From NCBI GenBank assembly GCA_037445555.1, contig JBBIKG010000007.1:45526-109525 (forward strand): a stretch of 64,000 nucleotides of DNA. Reading direction: 5' to 3'. Shown piece after piece: positions 43,413 to 52,763 of the stretch. The stretch's first letter is position 1. The number at the start of each line of letters is the position of its first letter. The position numbers and the translations under genes are program-made. This DNA comes from JAAYJT01 sp037445555 (GTDB taxonomy: Bacteria > Bacteroidota > Bacteroidia > Bacteroidales > JAAYJT01). The notes beneath the pieces were generated by a model, which made no database searches, was not told where the DNA came from, and saw only the letters and a list, made by a program, of their open reading frames with translations.

Positions 43413-44615
43413 CTAAAGCAAAAGGCTCGATCTGATTTTACGGGGAATTCCATTTTTGTGCAGTACCACCGAAATGGTTTTATACCGCACATAGGCTTCG
43501 CTTACATAAAGATAACCCCCGAAAGGATTGTTATCCGTTCCCCAGCTGTTTTTTACAATGTAATACTTGTTTCCTGCCTGATCCGTAGCCAGACCAATGA
43601 TGTGCATTCCATGATCATCAGTAGTGGTTTGATTGTCGAAACCTTCCTGGCGGACCTCTTGCGTAATTTTTCTCTCTTTCACCGGCCCTTTAAACCCATA
43701 CAAAAGATCATCCTTTTCTTTCTGGGTCATCTGTTCCCACCGGCTTCGCTCGGTGCCCTCCATCGACTGGATTTTGGTTTCGGGGACGATAGCCACCCCG
43801 TTCCGGTGAGAAAAGCCCCGCTCACTGACATCGGCCGCCCAGGCCACCGTGTATCCCTGCTGCAATGCGTGGTCTATTGTTTCCATCAATTCGTTGAGGG
43901 GTAAATTCCAGGCTTTTCCCCACGCCCAGTTGTCAGGCAGTTCGATGATGAAATCGGTGTAGAAAGGATGGTGGGTGAAGGAGGTGAGTTGAGGATAATC
44001 GTCGGGCTGGCCTCCAAATGAGGCGGCAAAAGATGGCGCAGTAAATAATTTCCCTTTCCAGCTGAAGGATTCAGGCATTTTGCCCAGGTAGGCGTCAAGT
44101 ATGCCTTCTACACCCTTTTCCCAAACTGGTGTCAGCTTGCGGTTGGGATTTTTGATCAGGGCGTCGAGATAGCCTTTTAATACGGCATCCATTTCGCCGT
44201 GAATATGGGCTTCCTCTCCGATCACCATTCCCGGATAAGCCTCATCGGGCATCAGGCCATATTTTCTCCATATGCTGAAAATGTCCAGCATTGCGCCGCC
44301 GGGGGCGAAATTTACGTTGCCATGCATACGCACATACTGCCTGGCTTTTTCAAGGTAGGTCTGCCTTACTACAAACATTTCCGAAAGGTCATATTCGCCT
44401 TTGCCGGTTCGCAGCAGCTCTGACTCAAGGAGTGAGGCGGTTGAGAAACTCCAGCAGGTGCTTGTGCGTGCCTGGTTTTTAACAGGAGTAGCCTTGTGGC
44501 GTAAAACCTCAGTAAACGAATACCCTTCGGGTGAGGGTACTGCAGGTTGGTTCTGCGCTCTTGCAACAGATATGACAAGGATTGCCGTAACGGTTAATAG
44601 AATTCGTGGTGACAT
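43413..44615 (-). CDS. C1B-type cysteine peptidase (aminopeptidase C/bleomycin hydrolase-like), secreted
   Basis: 400 residues from the ATG at 44615, which starts a signal peptide ending near SVARAQ; a longer frame extends toward aspS but overlaps the promoter. It is papain-like: the catalytic Cys54 is in TSTCWSFST, the His in DDHGMHIIGL and the Asn in KNSWGT. Order and spacing fit the C1B family (bleomycin hydrolase, PepC). These are normally cytoplasmic aminopeptidases, but Bacteroidota often carry exported versions like this one. It is divergent from aspS, with its promoter element in the 91-bp gap. Confidence 0.92.
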   Translation of the reverse strand: MSPRILLTVTAILVISVARAQNQPAVPSPEGYSFTEVLRHKATPVKNQARTSTCWSFSTASLLESELLRTGKGEYDLSEMFVVRQTYLEKARQYVRMHGNVNFAPGGAMLDIFSIWRKYGLMPDEAYPGMVIGEEAHIHGEMDAVLKGYLDALIKNPNRKLTPVWEKGVEGILDAYLGKMPESFSWKGKLFTAPSFAASFGGQPDDYPQLTSFTHHPFYTDFIIELPDNWAWGKAWNLPLNELMETIDHALQQGYTVAWAADVSERGFSHRNGVAIVPETKIQSMEGTERSRWEQMTQKEKDDLLYGFKGPVKERKITQEVRQEGFDNQTTTDDHGMHIIGLATDQAGNKYYIVKNSWGTDNNPFGGYLYVSEAYVRYKTISVVLHKNGIPRKIRSSLLL

Positions 44616-44656
44616 TCGACAGTTGATTAAGGAGAAAATCGAGGATTGTATTGGCA

Positions 44657-44664
44657 CAAAGTTA
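44657..44664 (-). promoter_or_regulatory. Bacteroidetes -7 element (TAACTTTG) for the C1 peptidase
   Basis: Minus-strand TAACTTTG, a full TAnnTTTG match, 41 nt before the ATG at 44615. It makes starts further upstream unlikely. Confidence 0.55.
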
Positions 44665-44706
44665 GTAAAATGGTAATTTCGCAGGCTAAAATCAACATTC
44701 TTACGC

Positions 44707-46461
44707 ATGCTTCGAACTCACACCTGCGGCCAGCTAAGCCTATCGGATAAGGGAACAAGGGTAACTCTGAGCGGATGGGTACAACGGTCACGCGATCTGG
44801 GCGGAATGACATTTGTTGACCTGCGCGACCGCTATGGGATGACCCAGCTTGTTTTTAATATGGAGACCAATGCGGCATTATGTTTACGGGCAAGGCGTCT
44901 GGGAAGGGAATTTGTAATTAGCGCCACGGGCCGGGTGGAAGAACGGAGCAATAAAAACCCCAAAATACCCACAGGCGATATCGAGATAATAGTGGATGCG
45001 CTCGAAATTCTAAACGAGTCAGTTACCCCACCTTTTACTATCGAAGACAACACCGACGGAGGCGACGAGCTGCGCATGAAATATCGCTACCTCGACCTGC
45101 GCCGGAATGTGGTTAAAAACAATATGGAACTGCGCCATCGTATGGCCATTGAAACGCGCAGCTACTTCGACACCCTGAACTTCATCGAGGTCGAAACCCC
45201 CGTGCTCATTAAAAGCACTCCTGAGGGCGCGCGCGATTATGTGGTTCCCTCACGCGTCAACCCAGGCGAGTTTTATGCCCTGCCCCAATCACCCCAAACA
45301 TTCAAGCAATTGCTTATGGTGGCGGGATTCGACAGATATTTTCAAATTGTAAAATGCTTCCGCGACGAAGACCTGCGGGCTGATCGACAGCCCGAATTTA
45401 CCCAGATCGACTGTGAGATGTCGTTCGTAACCCAGGAAGACATTTTCAACACCTTCGAGGGAATGATCATACACCTGTTTGACCGGGTGAAGGGAATGAA
45501 AATTGAAAGAATTCCCAGAATGACCTATGCCGATGCCATTAATAACTATGGAAGTGATAAACCGGATATCCGGTTTGGAATGACCTTTGCTGACCTGAAT
45601 CATCTGGTTAAAAACAAAGGGTTTAAAGTGTTTGACGATGCCGAGCTGGTTGTGGGCATTAACGCCCCCGGCTGTGCAGAATACTCACGCAAGCAACTTG
45701 ACGAGCTGACCGATTTCGTGAAAAAGCCTCAGACTGGCGCCACCGGGCTTGTGTACGTAAAACATGGAGCCGACGGCAGTCTAAAATCATCGGTTGATAA
45801 ATTTTTTACTCCCGACCAACTGGCTGAGTGGGCCGCGGCATTTGGCTCACGACCCGGCGACCTGATGCTGATTCTGGCAGGGCCAGCCAACAAAACCCGG
45901 AAAGCACTGAACGAGCTTCGCCTCGAAATGGGAAACCGGCTCGGAATGCGCAATCCCAGTGTGTTTGCCCCACTCTGGGTTTACGACTTTCCGCTGCTCG
46001 AGTGGGACGGTGAAACACAGCGGTTTTACGCCATGCATCATCCGTTTACCTCACCCAAGCCCGAAGATATTCCGCTGCTCGACAGCAATCCGGGTGCGGT
46101 TCGTGCCAATGCCTACGACATGGTGATTAACGGTGTTGAGGTTGGGGGCGGATCGATACGCATCCATAATAAGGCATTGCAACACAAAATGTTAAAGATA
46201 TTAGGGTTTACTGATGAAGAAGCACAGGCACAGTTTGGATTCCTGATGAATGCCTTTGAATTTGGCGCACCCCCGCATGGTGGAATTGCCTTCGGGTTCG
46301 ACCGACTCTGCTCCTTGTTTGGCGGCAGCGAAACCATCCGCGATTTTATCGCATTTCCGAAAAATAATGCCGCCCGCGATGTAATGATCGATTCTCCTTC
46401 GGCTATCAGCGAAGCGCAGCTCCGCGAGCTGGGAATCACCATATTACCAAACAATAAATAA
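44707..46461 (+). CDS. aspS: Aspartate--tRNA ligase
   Basis: 584 residues, the normal bacterial-type length. It is class II and charges tRNA-Asp. An N-terminal OB-fold anticodon domain (about 1-105) begins LRTHTCGQLSLSDKGTRV. Motif 2 is FRDEDLRADRQPEFTQID, the bacterial GAD insertion domain lies at about 290-420, and motif 3 is FGFDRLCSLFGG near the end. A near-consensus -7 element TAATTTCG occurs at 44674-44681. Whether it is discriminating or also charges tRNA-Asn cannot be told from these motifs. It is followed by a small secreted-protein gene 15 bp later. Confidence 0.97.
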   Translation: MLRTHTCGQLSLSDKGTRVTLSGWVQRSRDLGGMTFVDLRDRYGMTQLVFNMETNAALCLRARRLGREFVISATGRVEERSNKNPKIPTGDIEIIVDALEILNESVTPPFTIEDNTDGGDELRMKYRYLDLRRNVVKNNMELRHRMAIETRSYFDTLNFIEVETPVLIKSTPEGARDYVVPSRVNPGEFYALPQSPQTFKQLLMVAGFDRYFQIVKCFRDEDLRADRQPEFTQIDCEMSFVTQEDIFNTFEGMIIHLFDRVKGMKIERIPRMTYADAINNYGSDKPDIRFGMTFADLNHLVKNKGFKVFDDAELVVGINAPGCAEYSRKQLDELTDFVKKPQTGATGLVYVKHGADGSLKSSVDKFFTPDQLAEWAAAFGSRPGDLMLILAGPANKTRKALNELRLEMGNRLGMRNPSVFAPLWVYDFPLLEWDGETQRFYAMHHPFTSPKPEDIPLLDSNPGAVRANAYDMVINGVEVGGGSIRIHNKALQHKMLKILGFTDEEAQAQFGFLMNAFEFGAPPHGGIAFGFDRLCSLFGGSETIRDFIAFPKNNAARDVMIDSPSAISEAQLRELGITILPNNK

Positions 46462-46476
46462 CCCATTTCACCTGCC

Positions 46477-47133
46477 TTGCGCGTAAATATCTTCTGCATA
46501 GTAATCCTTTTTTGGGCCGCAGGCGCCAGGGGGCAGATTGCCCCGGTCGAAATTTCGCACTATGTGTTTCCTGATTTTAGCCCGGGCCGCGTGCTTATGA
46601 AAAATGGATCCGAGAAAAAAGCCCGAATGAACTATAACACCCTTACCCGCGAAATGGTGTTTATTCATAATGATGTCAAACTAGCTGTTGCCGACGAAGA
46701 GAGCACACACATTGACACCATTTTCATTGAGGGCCGCAAATTTGTGCCTTTTCGCAGCGCCATGGCCGAAGTATTTATCGGCGAAGGATTTGCTTTTTAT
46801 TGCGAACATATCAGCACAGTCACCTTTGGAGGCAAGCCGGTGGCCTATGGTGGGAAATCGCATAGCTCCACCTCCTCGAGCTATGCCATGCTTGTGAATG
46901 AAGCCGGTCTTTACGAGCTCAAATTACCTGACCAGGCAGAGATTAACCCGGTAAATATCTATTGGCTGGAGAAGAAAGATTTTTCAGAGTCATTTACCAG
47001 CCTCAGCCAGGTTAAGAAATATTATCAGCAGCAAAGTAAACCCATGTCTGCTTATTTGAAAAAGCATCGCGTCAGGTTTAACGACAGCGAATCCATGGCC
47101 GGGCTTATTCGCCATCTCGAAAATCAACCCTGA
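46477..47133 (+). CDS. Secreted protein of unknown function
   Basis: 218 residues with a TTG start 15 bp after aspS. A signal peptide (about 1-19) ends near GARGQ. The mature part is beta-rich at first (HYVFPDFSPGRVLMKNGSEK) and ends in a lysine-rich helical stretch containing SQVKKYYQQQ. I recognise no family. Being directly behind aspS, it is probably co-transcribed. The TTG was chosen because it starts directly at the hydrophobic leader and no ATG lies in a suitable place; this start is uncertain. Confidence 0.65.
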   Translation: MRVNIFCIVILFWAAGARGQIAPVEISHYVFPDFSPGRVLMKNGSEKKARMNYNTLTREMVFIHNDVKLAVADEESTHIDTIFIEGRKFVPFRSAMAEVFIGEGFAFYCEHISTVTFGGKPVAYGGKSHSSTSSSYAMLVNEAGLYELKLPDQAEINPVNIYWLEKKDFSESFTSLSQVKKYYQQQSKPMSAYLKKHRVRFNDSESMAGLIRHLENQP

Positions 47134-47168
47134 TAGCATTAATTTGTCAATCTATTTTCAGATCGTTT

Positions 47169-48422
47169 TCACCGGTCCGTCTTTTTGCGACTGATGGGCA
47201 TTGTCATACAGCGCGGGCCGCCACCACCCCTTGGCAGTTCCGATCCGTCGATGGCAATGAGACAGCGGGAGTAGCTGAAGGGATCTTTTTTACCCGAAAG
47301 TACATCTTTGGCACTTAGTATTTCAAACCCATGCCTGGTAAGCGCCTCCGCCGTATGTGTGTTACGGGCGTAACCAAGTATCCTGCCGGGAGCCAGAGCA
47401 AAAAAATTAGCGCCGCTGTGCCATTGTTCGCGTTCCTGAATCCAGGCGTCATCTGGTCCTCCGCAGGGAACGGGATGCAGGGAAAAGCCGAGCTTTCGCA
47501 GGCCGGTCAGCAGGTTTTCCTCTTGGCGTATGGTTTTCACTTTGCCGCCTTCGGCATACATATACACCGTCTGAAATTTCTTTGACTTAACTATCACGGG
47601 CTCATAAATCATACACACGTCTCGGTCGAGCAGCGTAAAAACCATGTCAAGATGAATAAATGACTCGGGTGAGAGCGGAAGCTCCTGCACTAGTATATGC
47701 TGTTTTTCGCGTATGCCTTTCAGATGCTTCATGATGAAATCAACCCCCTGGGGAGTGGTGCGTGAGCCTATACCGCATATCAATACATCGTCGCGTGCAA
47801 TGAGCACGTCGCCTCCTTCGATGGCTATGCCATGCTGACCGGATGATGCAGGGTTGACCGTGGCCGAACCAAATGCCGGATGGTACTGGAAAATTGCCTC
47901 CATGATCACGGCTTCGCGCAATCGCACCGGCGATGCCATGGCTCCGATAAATACCTGGTCGTAGATTGAGACAGCCGCATCCCTCGTAAAAAAGAAATTA
48001 TGCACCGGTTTCAGCGAGTACCGTTCTTTGCTCAGGAAGCCTGTGAGATTGTTCTTGTCAAGCAGCACGCCTTCGATCAGTGCTGCTGCAAGCCTGTCGG
48101 CATCCATATCCAGCAAGCTGTCTCGTATGCAGTTTGCCATTTCGTTCTGGCAGATCCGGGTTACCAGTTTTAACTTTGCATCTGGCATCTCCAGAATGTC
48201 GCGCAGCAGATCCATTACTTCAAACGTGTTGGCAAAACGTTTCAGCACGCCTCTAAACTGCTCATACTCTTGCCGGATAATGCTTAAGTTCAGAATGTCG
48301 CTGTAAAGAGCCCGTTCTGCATTTTCGGGGGTCATGTTCTCAACTTCGGCTCCGGGCGTGTGGATTAACACGGCCTCGAGCTGGCCTGTTTCTGAATATA
48401 TATTGGTTGGAAAGTGCTGCAT
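47169..48422 (-). CDS. arcA: Arginine deiminase
   Basis: 417 residues, the usual length. It converts arginine to citrulline and ammonia, a fermentative or acid-resistance path. The catalytic Cys405 sits in GGPRCMTMP at the C-terminus. Other guanidine-binding parts are NFFFTRD, HGIAIEGGDV and FIHLDMVFTLLD (catalytic His/Asp). It is monocistronic, divergent from the U32 peptidase gene with paired promoter elements. arcB and arcC are not adjacent; a YfcC-type carrier, a family with arginine/ornithine exchange members, lies 4.3 kb away. Confidence 0.96.
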   Translation of the reverse strand: MQHFPTNIYSETGQLEAVLIHTPGAEVENMTPENAERALYSDILNLSIIRQEYEQFRGVLKRFANTFEVMDLLRDILEMPDAKLKLVTRICQNEMANCIRDSLLDMDADRLAAALIEGVLLDKNNLTGFLSKERYSLKPVHNFFFTRDAAVSIYDQVFIGAMASPVRLREAVIMEAIFQYHPAFGSATVNPASSGQHGIAIEGGDVLIARDDVLICGIGSRTTPQGVDFIMKHLKGIREKQHILVQELPLSPESFIHLDMVFTLLDRDVCMIYEPVIVKSKKFQTVYMYAEGGKVKTIRQEENLLTGLRKLGFSLHPVPCGGPDDAWIQEREQWHSGANFFALAPGRILGYARNTHTAEALTRHGFEILSAKDVLSGKKDPFSYSRCLIAIDGSELPRGGGGPRCMTMPISRKKTDR

Positions 48423-48447
48423 GGGTTGATAAAATTAGAGGCCCCCG

Positions 48448-48455
48448 CAAAGGTA
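48448..48455 (-). promoter_or_regulatory. Bacteroidetes -7 element (TACCTTTG) for arcA
   Basis: Minus-strand TACCTTTG, full TAnnTTTG match, 25 nt before the arcA ATG. Confidence 0.6.
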
Positions 48456-48496
48456 CGCATTACGCTGCGCATTACTTCAGGGCCGCGCTAAAGTGT

Positions 48497-48504
48497 TATC
48501 TTTG
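48497..48504 (+). promoter_or_regulatory. Bacteroidetes -7 element (TATCTTTG) for the U32 peptidase
   Basis: TATCTTTG matches TAnnTTTG, 17 nt before the ATG at 48522, and is 49 nt from the divergent arcA element. Confidence 0.6.
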
Positions 48505-48521
48505 CGCCCTTATCCTCCGGC

Positions 48522-49766
48522 ATGGCGAAAGAAGTACCACATATCGAGATTATGGCCCCGGCAGGTTCCTACGAAAGCCTGATGGCTGCTATTCAGGGCG
48601 GGGCCAATGCCGTATATTTTGGGGTGGGCACACTCAACATGCGTGCCCGCTCATCCATGAACTTCAGTCTTGACGACCTTGCCCGGATAAGCAAAATATG
48701 CAGGCAGCACAAAGTCAGGTCCTATCTTACGGTAAATACGGTTATCTATGACGCGGAAACGGACTACATGCAGCGCATGGTGGATTCCGCTGCCGACAAT
48801 CATGTAACCGCCATCATCGCCTCCGATATTGCGGTGATGGAATATGCCAGGAGTCACGGCGTCGAGGTGCATATCTCAACCCAATGCAACGTGAGCAACG
48901 TGCAGGCTGTGAAATTCTATGCACGCTATGCCGATGTGGTGGTGCTCGCGCGCGAACTCAGCCTCAGCCAGATAGAGCATATTATCCGGAGCATCGATTC
49001 GGAAAACATCACGGGCCCTTCGGGCAAAAAAATACAGGTGGAGTTGTTCGTTCATGGAGCCATGTGTATGGCTGTGTCGGGCAAATGTTACCTGAGCCAG
49101 GACCTGTACAATCATTCGGCCAACCGGGGGGCCTGTCTTCAGCCTTGCCGGCGCGAGTACCGCATACGCGACTACGATGACGAGGTAGATCTTTCTGTCG
49201 ACAATCACTTCATTCTTTCACCCAAAGACCTGAAAACCATCGATTTTCTGGATAAGATCATCGGTATTGGGGCCAAAGTGCTGAAAATTGAAGGAAGGGG
49301 CCGCTCGCCCGAATATGTCAAAACGGTAACGCAGTGCTACCGTCAGGCGGCCGACGCCGTCCTGGAAGGAAGCTTTACGCCTGAAAAAGCCGAACAATGG
49401 AATATTCGCCTGCGCCAGGTGTACAACCGCGATTACTGGGAAGGATATTACCTAGGCAAAACCATGGCCGAATGGACCAATTTGTACGGATCAAAATCCA
49501 CGAGAATAAAGACTTATGTGGGCAAAATCACCAATTATTTTGCCAGAGTACAGGTGGCCGAGGTGAAAATGGAAACCGGCGAGCTGCATGTAGGCGATCA
49601 GGTAGTGATAACGGGCCCGTCTACCGGTGCGCACGAGCAACTGATAACTGAAATCAGGGTCGACGAGGTGGCTGTCAGCCTCACCGTGAAAGGGGATGTG
49701 TGTTCCATTCCCGTCACCGAAACGATTCGCCGCGGTGATAAATTGTACAAATACACTGACAGATGA
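48522..49766 (+). CDS. Peptidase U32 family protein (YegQ/collagenase-like)
   Basis: 414 residues with a TIM-barrel N-terminal half opening in IEIMAPAGSYESL and AVYFGVGTLNMRARS. The U32 signature is FVHGAMCMAVSGKCYLSQD, with a second cysteine pair in GACLQPCRREYRI; these cysteines hold an iron-sulfur cluster in related RlhA/TrhP enzymes. Members either hydroxylate RNA (TrhP, 5-hydroxyuridine in tRNA; RlhA in 23S rRNA) or were described as collagenases. The RNA-hydroxylase role is the better supported of the two for this architecture, but it is not settled here. The gene overlaps the PHP gene by 4 bp. Confidence 0.9.
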   Translation: MAKEVPHIEIMAPAGSYESLMAAIQGGANAVYFGVGTLNMRARSSMNFSLDDLARISKICRQHKVRSYLTVNTVIYDAETDYMQRMVDSAADNHVTAIIASDIAVMEYARSHGVEVHISTQCNVSNVQAVKFYARYADVVVLARELSLSQIEHIIRSIDSENITGPSGKKIQVELFVHGAMCMAVSGKCYLSQDLYNHSANRGACLQPCRREYRIRDYDDEVDLSVDNHFILSPKDLKTIDFLDKIIGIGAKVLKIEGRGRSPEYVKTVTQCYRQAADAVLEGSFTPEKAEQWNIRLRQVYNRDYWEGYYLGKTMAEWTNLYGSKSTRIKTYVGKITNYFARVQVAEVKMETGELHVGDQVVITGPSTGAHEQLITEIRVDEVAVSLTVKGDVCSIPVTETIRRGDKLYKYTDR

Positions 49767-50608
49767 AATGGACAAATCATCATACCCACTCCCTCTTCTG
49801 CGACGGCGACAGCCCCCCGCGCGATTATGCAGAAAAGGCTGTTCAACTGGGTTTCACCATTCTGGGTTTTTCAAGCCATGCCCCCTTGCCCTTTCCCAAT
49901 ACGTTTACCCTAAGGCAGGACAAGGTGGACGAATACCGCCAGACCATCCGCTCCTTAAGCTATGAATACGCCGGAAGACTGGAGATCTGCCTCGGGATGG
50001 AGATTGATTTTATTTCGGGTGTGATGGAAGACTTCAGCTCTGTGAGACAATATGCAGGACTCGATTATGTAATCGGCGGAGTGCATCTGGTAAAACCTGC
50101 GAATGATGAAAGGTTATGGTTTATCGACGGCCCGAAACGCGAAACCTATGACAACGGACTGAAAGAGCTGTTCAGTAATGACATCAGAGCCGCCGTCCGA
50201 ACCTATTTCGACCAGCTTAACCGCATGATTGAAACCCAGGCTCCCGACATCGTGGCACATATCGATAAAATCAAAATGCATAACCATGGGCGCTTTTTCA
50301 GTACCGGCGATGCCTGGTACCGCGATCTGCTTAGTGAATCGCTCAGGCTTTCGGCTCAGAAAGGCTGCATTGTGGAGGTAAACACACGGGGCATTTACAA
50401 AGGAAGGTGCCACGAGCTGTTTCCAGATACTGATGCCCTGAGGGAGATGCAAAAAATGGGAGTGAAGATCACCCTAAGCAGCGACGCACATGCTCCCGGC
50501 GACCTTGATAAAGCGTACCCCCAAGCCATCAGCACCATACGTGAAGCAGGTTATAACCATCTTATGGTGTTCAACTACGGAAAATGGAAAGAAGTCGGGA
50601 TATCCTGA
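49763..50608 (+). CDS. Histidinol-phosphatase-like PHP domain phosphoesterase
   Basis: 281 residues. The PHP metal ligands are visible as HHTHSLFCDG at the N-terminus, VAHIDKIKMHNHG in the middle and SSDAHAPGDL near the C-terminus. The HisK-type histidinol-phosphatases have this size and motifs and remove phosphate from histidinol phosphate in histidine biosynthesis; some relatives act on other small phosphates. The ATG overlaps the U32 stop (ATGA), so the two are translated together. No other his gene is near. Confidence 0.85.
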   Translation: MKWTNHHTHSLFCDGDSPPRDYAEKAVQLGFTILGFSSHAPLPFPNTFTLRQDKVDEYRQTIRSLSYEYAGRLEICLGMEIDFISGVMEDFSSVRQYAGLDYVIGGVHLVKPANDERLWFIDGPKRETYDNGLKELFSNDIRAAVRTYFDQLNRMIETQAPDIVAHIDKIKMHNHGRFFSTGDAWYRDLLSESLRLSAQKGCIVEVNTRGIYKGRCHELFPDTDALREMQKMGVKITLSSDAHAPGDLDKAYPQAISTIREAGYNHLMVFNYGKWKEVGIS

Positions 50609-50680
50609 CATCAAGTACTCCCTTGCAGAAAACAAGCTGAAATTTTATAAAAAATAATCTTCAGGAAAATATTCCAATGG

Positions 50681-51667
50681 CTAATACGCCCATTTCATGT
50701 ACATAGCACCCCAGGTAAAACCGGCGCCAAAGGTAACCAGGATGATATTATCCCCCTTCTTTAGCCGGGGCTCCCACTCCCACAGGCATAGGGGGAGTGT
50801 GGCAGCGGTGGTGTTTCCATATTTTTCGATATTGATCATGACCTTGCTTTTATCAAGCCCCATACGTTGCGCAGTAGCTTCGATAATACGCATATTGGCC
50901 TGATGCGGAACAAGCCACTGCAGGGTGTCAGCTGTCAGTCCGTTACGCTCCATCACTTCCACCGATACATCGGCCATTTTTGATACCGCCCATTTAAACA
51001 CTGCCTGGCCCTCCTGGTATATAAAATGCTCTCGGGCATCGACCGTTTTATGAGAAGCCGGATTCAGCGATCCGCCGGCTTTCTGGTGCAGGTGCACCCT
51101 TCCTGAACCATCGCTTTGGAGCAGGGTGTCCATCACGCCCACGTCCCCGATGGCTGGCTCAACCAGCACGGCTCCGGCTCCATCGCCGAAAATAGGACAA
51201 GTGGTGCGATCGGTATAATCCACGATGGACGACATCTTTTCGGCGCCAACCACCACTACCTTGCGGTGTGTGCCCGATTCAACAAATTTGCCCGCCGTGG
51301 TCAATGCATACAAAAAACCTGAGCACCCGGCATTGAGGTCGAAACTGAAAGCCTTTTTGATCCCGGCCATATCACTGATGATATTGGCGGTTGCAGGAAA
51401 CTGCATGTCGGGAGTAACCGTAGCACAGATAAGCAAATCCACTTCCGACGGATCGGTTTGGGTCTTCTCCAGCAGCTGTTTTACGGCCTTGTGGCCCGCC
51501 TCTGATGCGCCTTGCTGTCCCTTGATAATATGGCGCTCCCTGATGCCAATTCGTGTCATAATCCACTCGTCCGAAGTGTCCACCATGCGGCTTAACTCAT
51601 CGTTGTTAAGGACATACTCCGGAACATATGCTCCGATTCCGGTTATGGCAGCCCTGAGTTTTGTCAT
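50681..51667 (-). CDS. fabH: 3-oxoacyl-[ACP] synthase III (KAS III)
   Basis: 328 residues. It starts fatty acid synthesis by condensing an acyl-CoA with malonyl-ACP. The Cys-His-Asn triad is visible: Cys115 in LNAGCSGFLYA, the His in WLVPHQANMRI and the Asn in EKYGNTTAATLPL. It is downstream of rpmF on the same strand, reproducing the classic yceD-rpmF-fabH cluster, with 162 bp between rpmF and fabH. plsX, which commonly lies between, is absent here. Confidence 0.96.
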   Translation of the reverse strand: MTKLRAAITGIGAYVPEYVLNNDELSRMVDTSDEWIMTRIGIRERHIIKGQQGASEAGHKAVKQLLEKTQTDPSEVDLLICATVTPDMQFPATANIISDMAGIKKAFSFDLNAGCSGFLYALTTAGKFVESGTHRKVVVVGAEKMSSIVDYTDRTTCPIFGDGAGAVLVEPAIGDVGVMDTLLQSDGSGRVHLHQKAGGSLNPASHKTVDAREHFIYQEGQAVFKWAVSKMADVSVEVMERNGLTADTLQWLVPHQANMRIIEATAQRMGLDKSKVMINIEKYGNTTAATLPLCLWEWEPRLKKGDNIILVTFGAGFTWGAMYMKWAY

Positions 51668-51829
51668 ACGATTTCCATTAAAATAATATGGCGGTCAAAG
51701 AAAATTAATAATATGCCCGCCCGAATGCAGGAAGCAATTAACAGTAAATTGCAGAAGCCAACGTCGATGATTTTCAGGACTTGAGTGATCCATCTTCAAA
51801 AGAAGAGTGTATCAGGCGATGCGATGGTG

Positions 51830-52015
51830 TTACGCGGTAGCTGCCTTCTCGATGGTAAGCTTGCCCTTGTAGAAACCGCACTCGGGGCAAACCCTGTGAT
51901 ACAGCACAGGTGCGCCGCAATTCGAGCAGGTAATCAAGGTGGGGGCAACAGCGGTGTAATGCGTCCTTCTTTTATCGCGACGGGTTTTGGAGGTTTTACG
52001 TTTAGGATGTGGCAT
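51830..52015 (-). CDS. rpmF: 50S ribosomal protein L32
   Basis: 61 residues with the basic N-terminus typical of L32 (HPKRKTSKTRRDKRRTHY) and a four-cysteine zinc ribbon: CSNCGAPVLYHRVCPECG. Zinc-binding L32 is the ancestral form; cysteine-less paralogues appear in some bacteria under zinc control, and none is seen here. It follows the DUF177 gene by 17 bp. Confidence 0.97.
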   Translation of the reverse strand: MPHPKRKTSKTRRDKRRTHYTAVAPTLITCSNCGAPVLYHRVCPECGFYKGKLTIEKAATA

Positions 52016-52032
52016 GACAAAAAATATTTTAA

Positions 52033-52551
52033 TTACTCAATGTTCAGGTTTTTCAGGGAGTCCCAACGGGGATCGGTGTTATGTTGCCGGCTGAGCTCGT
52101 CAAGTTTTTTCAGTACCACCGGGTCACATCCGCTCACGCCTTGGGCATCGGTGGCATGTACGTGGCGATAAGGAACCAGCAGGCTGATGTATTCATAGAT
52201 GAAGTGCATCACGTCAAGCTGTGTCTGGGTTTCGGGAATAACAATCACATCCTCGCTCTCTTCTTCGTATTCTTTCCCAAATTTAACATACAGCATGCTG
52301 GAGCCGCCCACCGGGCAATCAACCGGATCGAGGCATCGATCACAGGGCACTTCAACGTTTCCCGAAATATGAAAGGCAAGCTGCAGCATCCGTTCCTGCT
52401 TCTCCATGTCCAGCCTCACCCCGACTTTGCCTTTACGAATTTCCGAATACTCAAGTTCTTCGAAAAAACGATCATCAATGTCGAAGGTAAACTGGTGGTT
52501 TCCAATCTTTAATCCGCCAAACGAAAGGACGAATTGTCTTTTGTAATCCAC
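52033..52551 (-). CDS. YceD/DUF177 family protein
   Basis: 172 residues. DUF177 (YceD) proteins precede rpmF in most bacteria and are linked to 23S rRNA/ribosome maturation. The CxxC pair with its neighbouring Cys is in VPCDRCLDPVDCP, followed by an acidic stretch (KEYEEESEDVIVI). It heads the yceD-rpmF-fabH cluster, and the promoter element lies 28 nt upstream. Confidence 0.92.
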   Translation of the reverse strand: MDYKRQFVLSFGGLKIGNHQFTFDIDDRFFEELEYSEIRKGKVGVRLDMEKQERMLQLAFHISGNVEVPCDRCLDPVDCPVGGSSMLYVKFGKEYEEESEDVIVIPETQTQLDVMHFIYEYISLLVPYRHVHATDAQGVSGCDPVVLKKLDELSRQHNTDPRWDSLKNLNIE

Positions 52552-52579
52552 AGCCGGTCCAATTAATATTACGGGGGTG

Positions 52580-52587
52580 CAAAAGTA
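52580..52587 (-). promoter_or_regulatory. Bacteroidetes -7 element (TACTTTTG) for yceD-rpmF
   Basis: Minus-strand TACTTTTG, full TAnnTTTG match, 28 nt before the ATG at 52551. Confidence 0.6.
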
Positions 52588-52763
52588 GTAATAAGTTTTT
52601 GAATAGAAAAGCAGTGCCTTCGACGCGGCTCCGAAGAATTATGGAGTGGTTTTCACAAAAATGCAGTAGGTTTGTATCCGGGCCGGGTTGTTTTACCGGG
52701 GCACCGAATTGTATAGAGCCGGACGCGTATGAGCTGAAATCCTATACGACAGATTATTTCATA

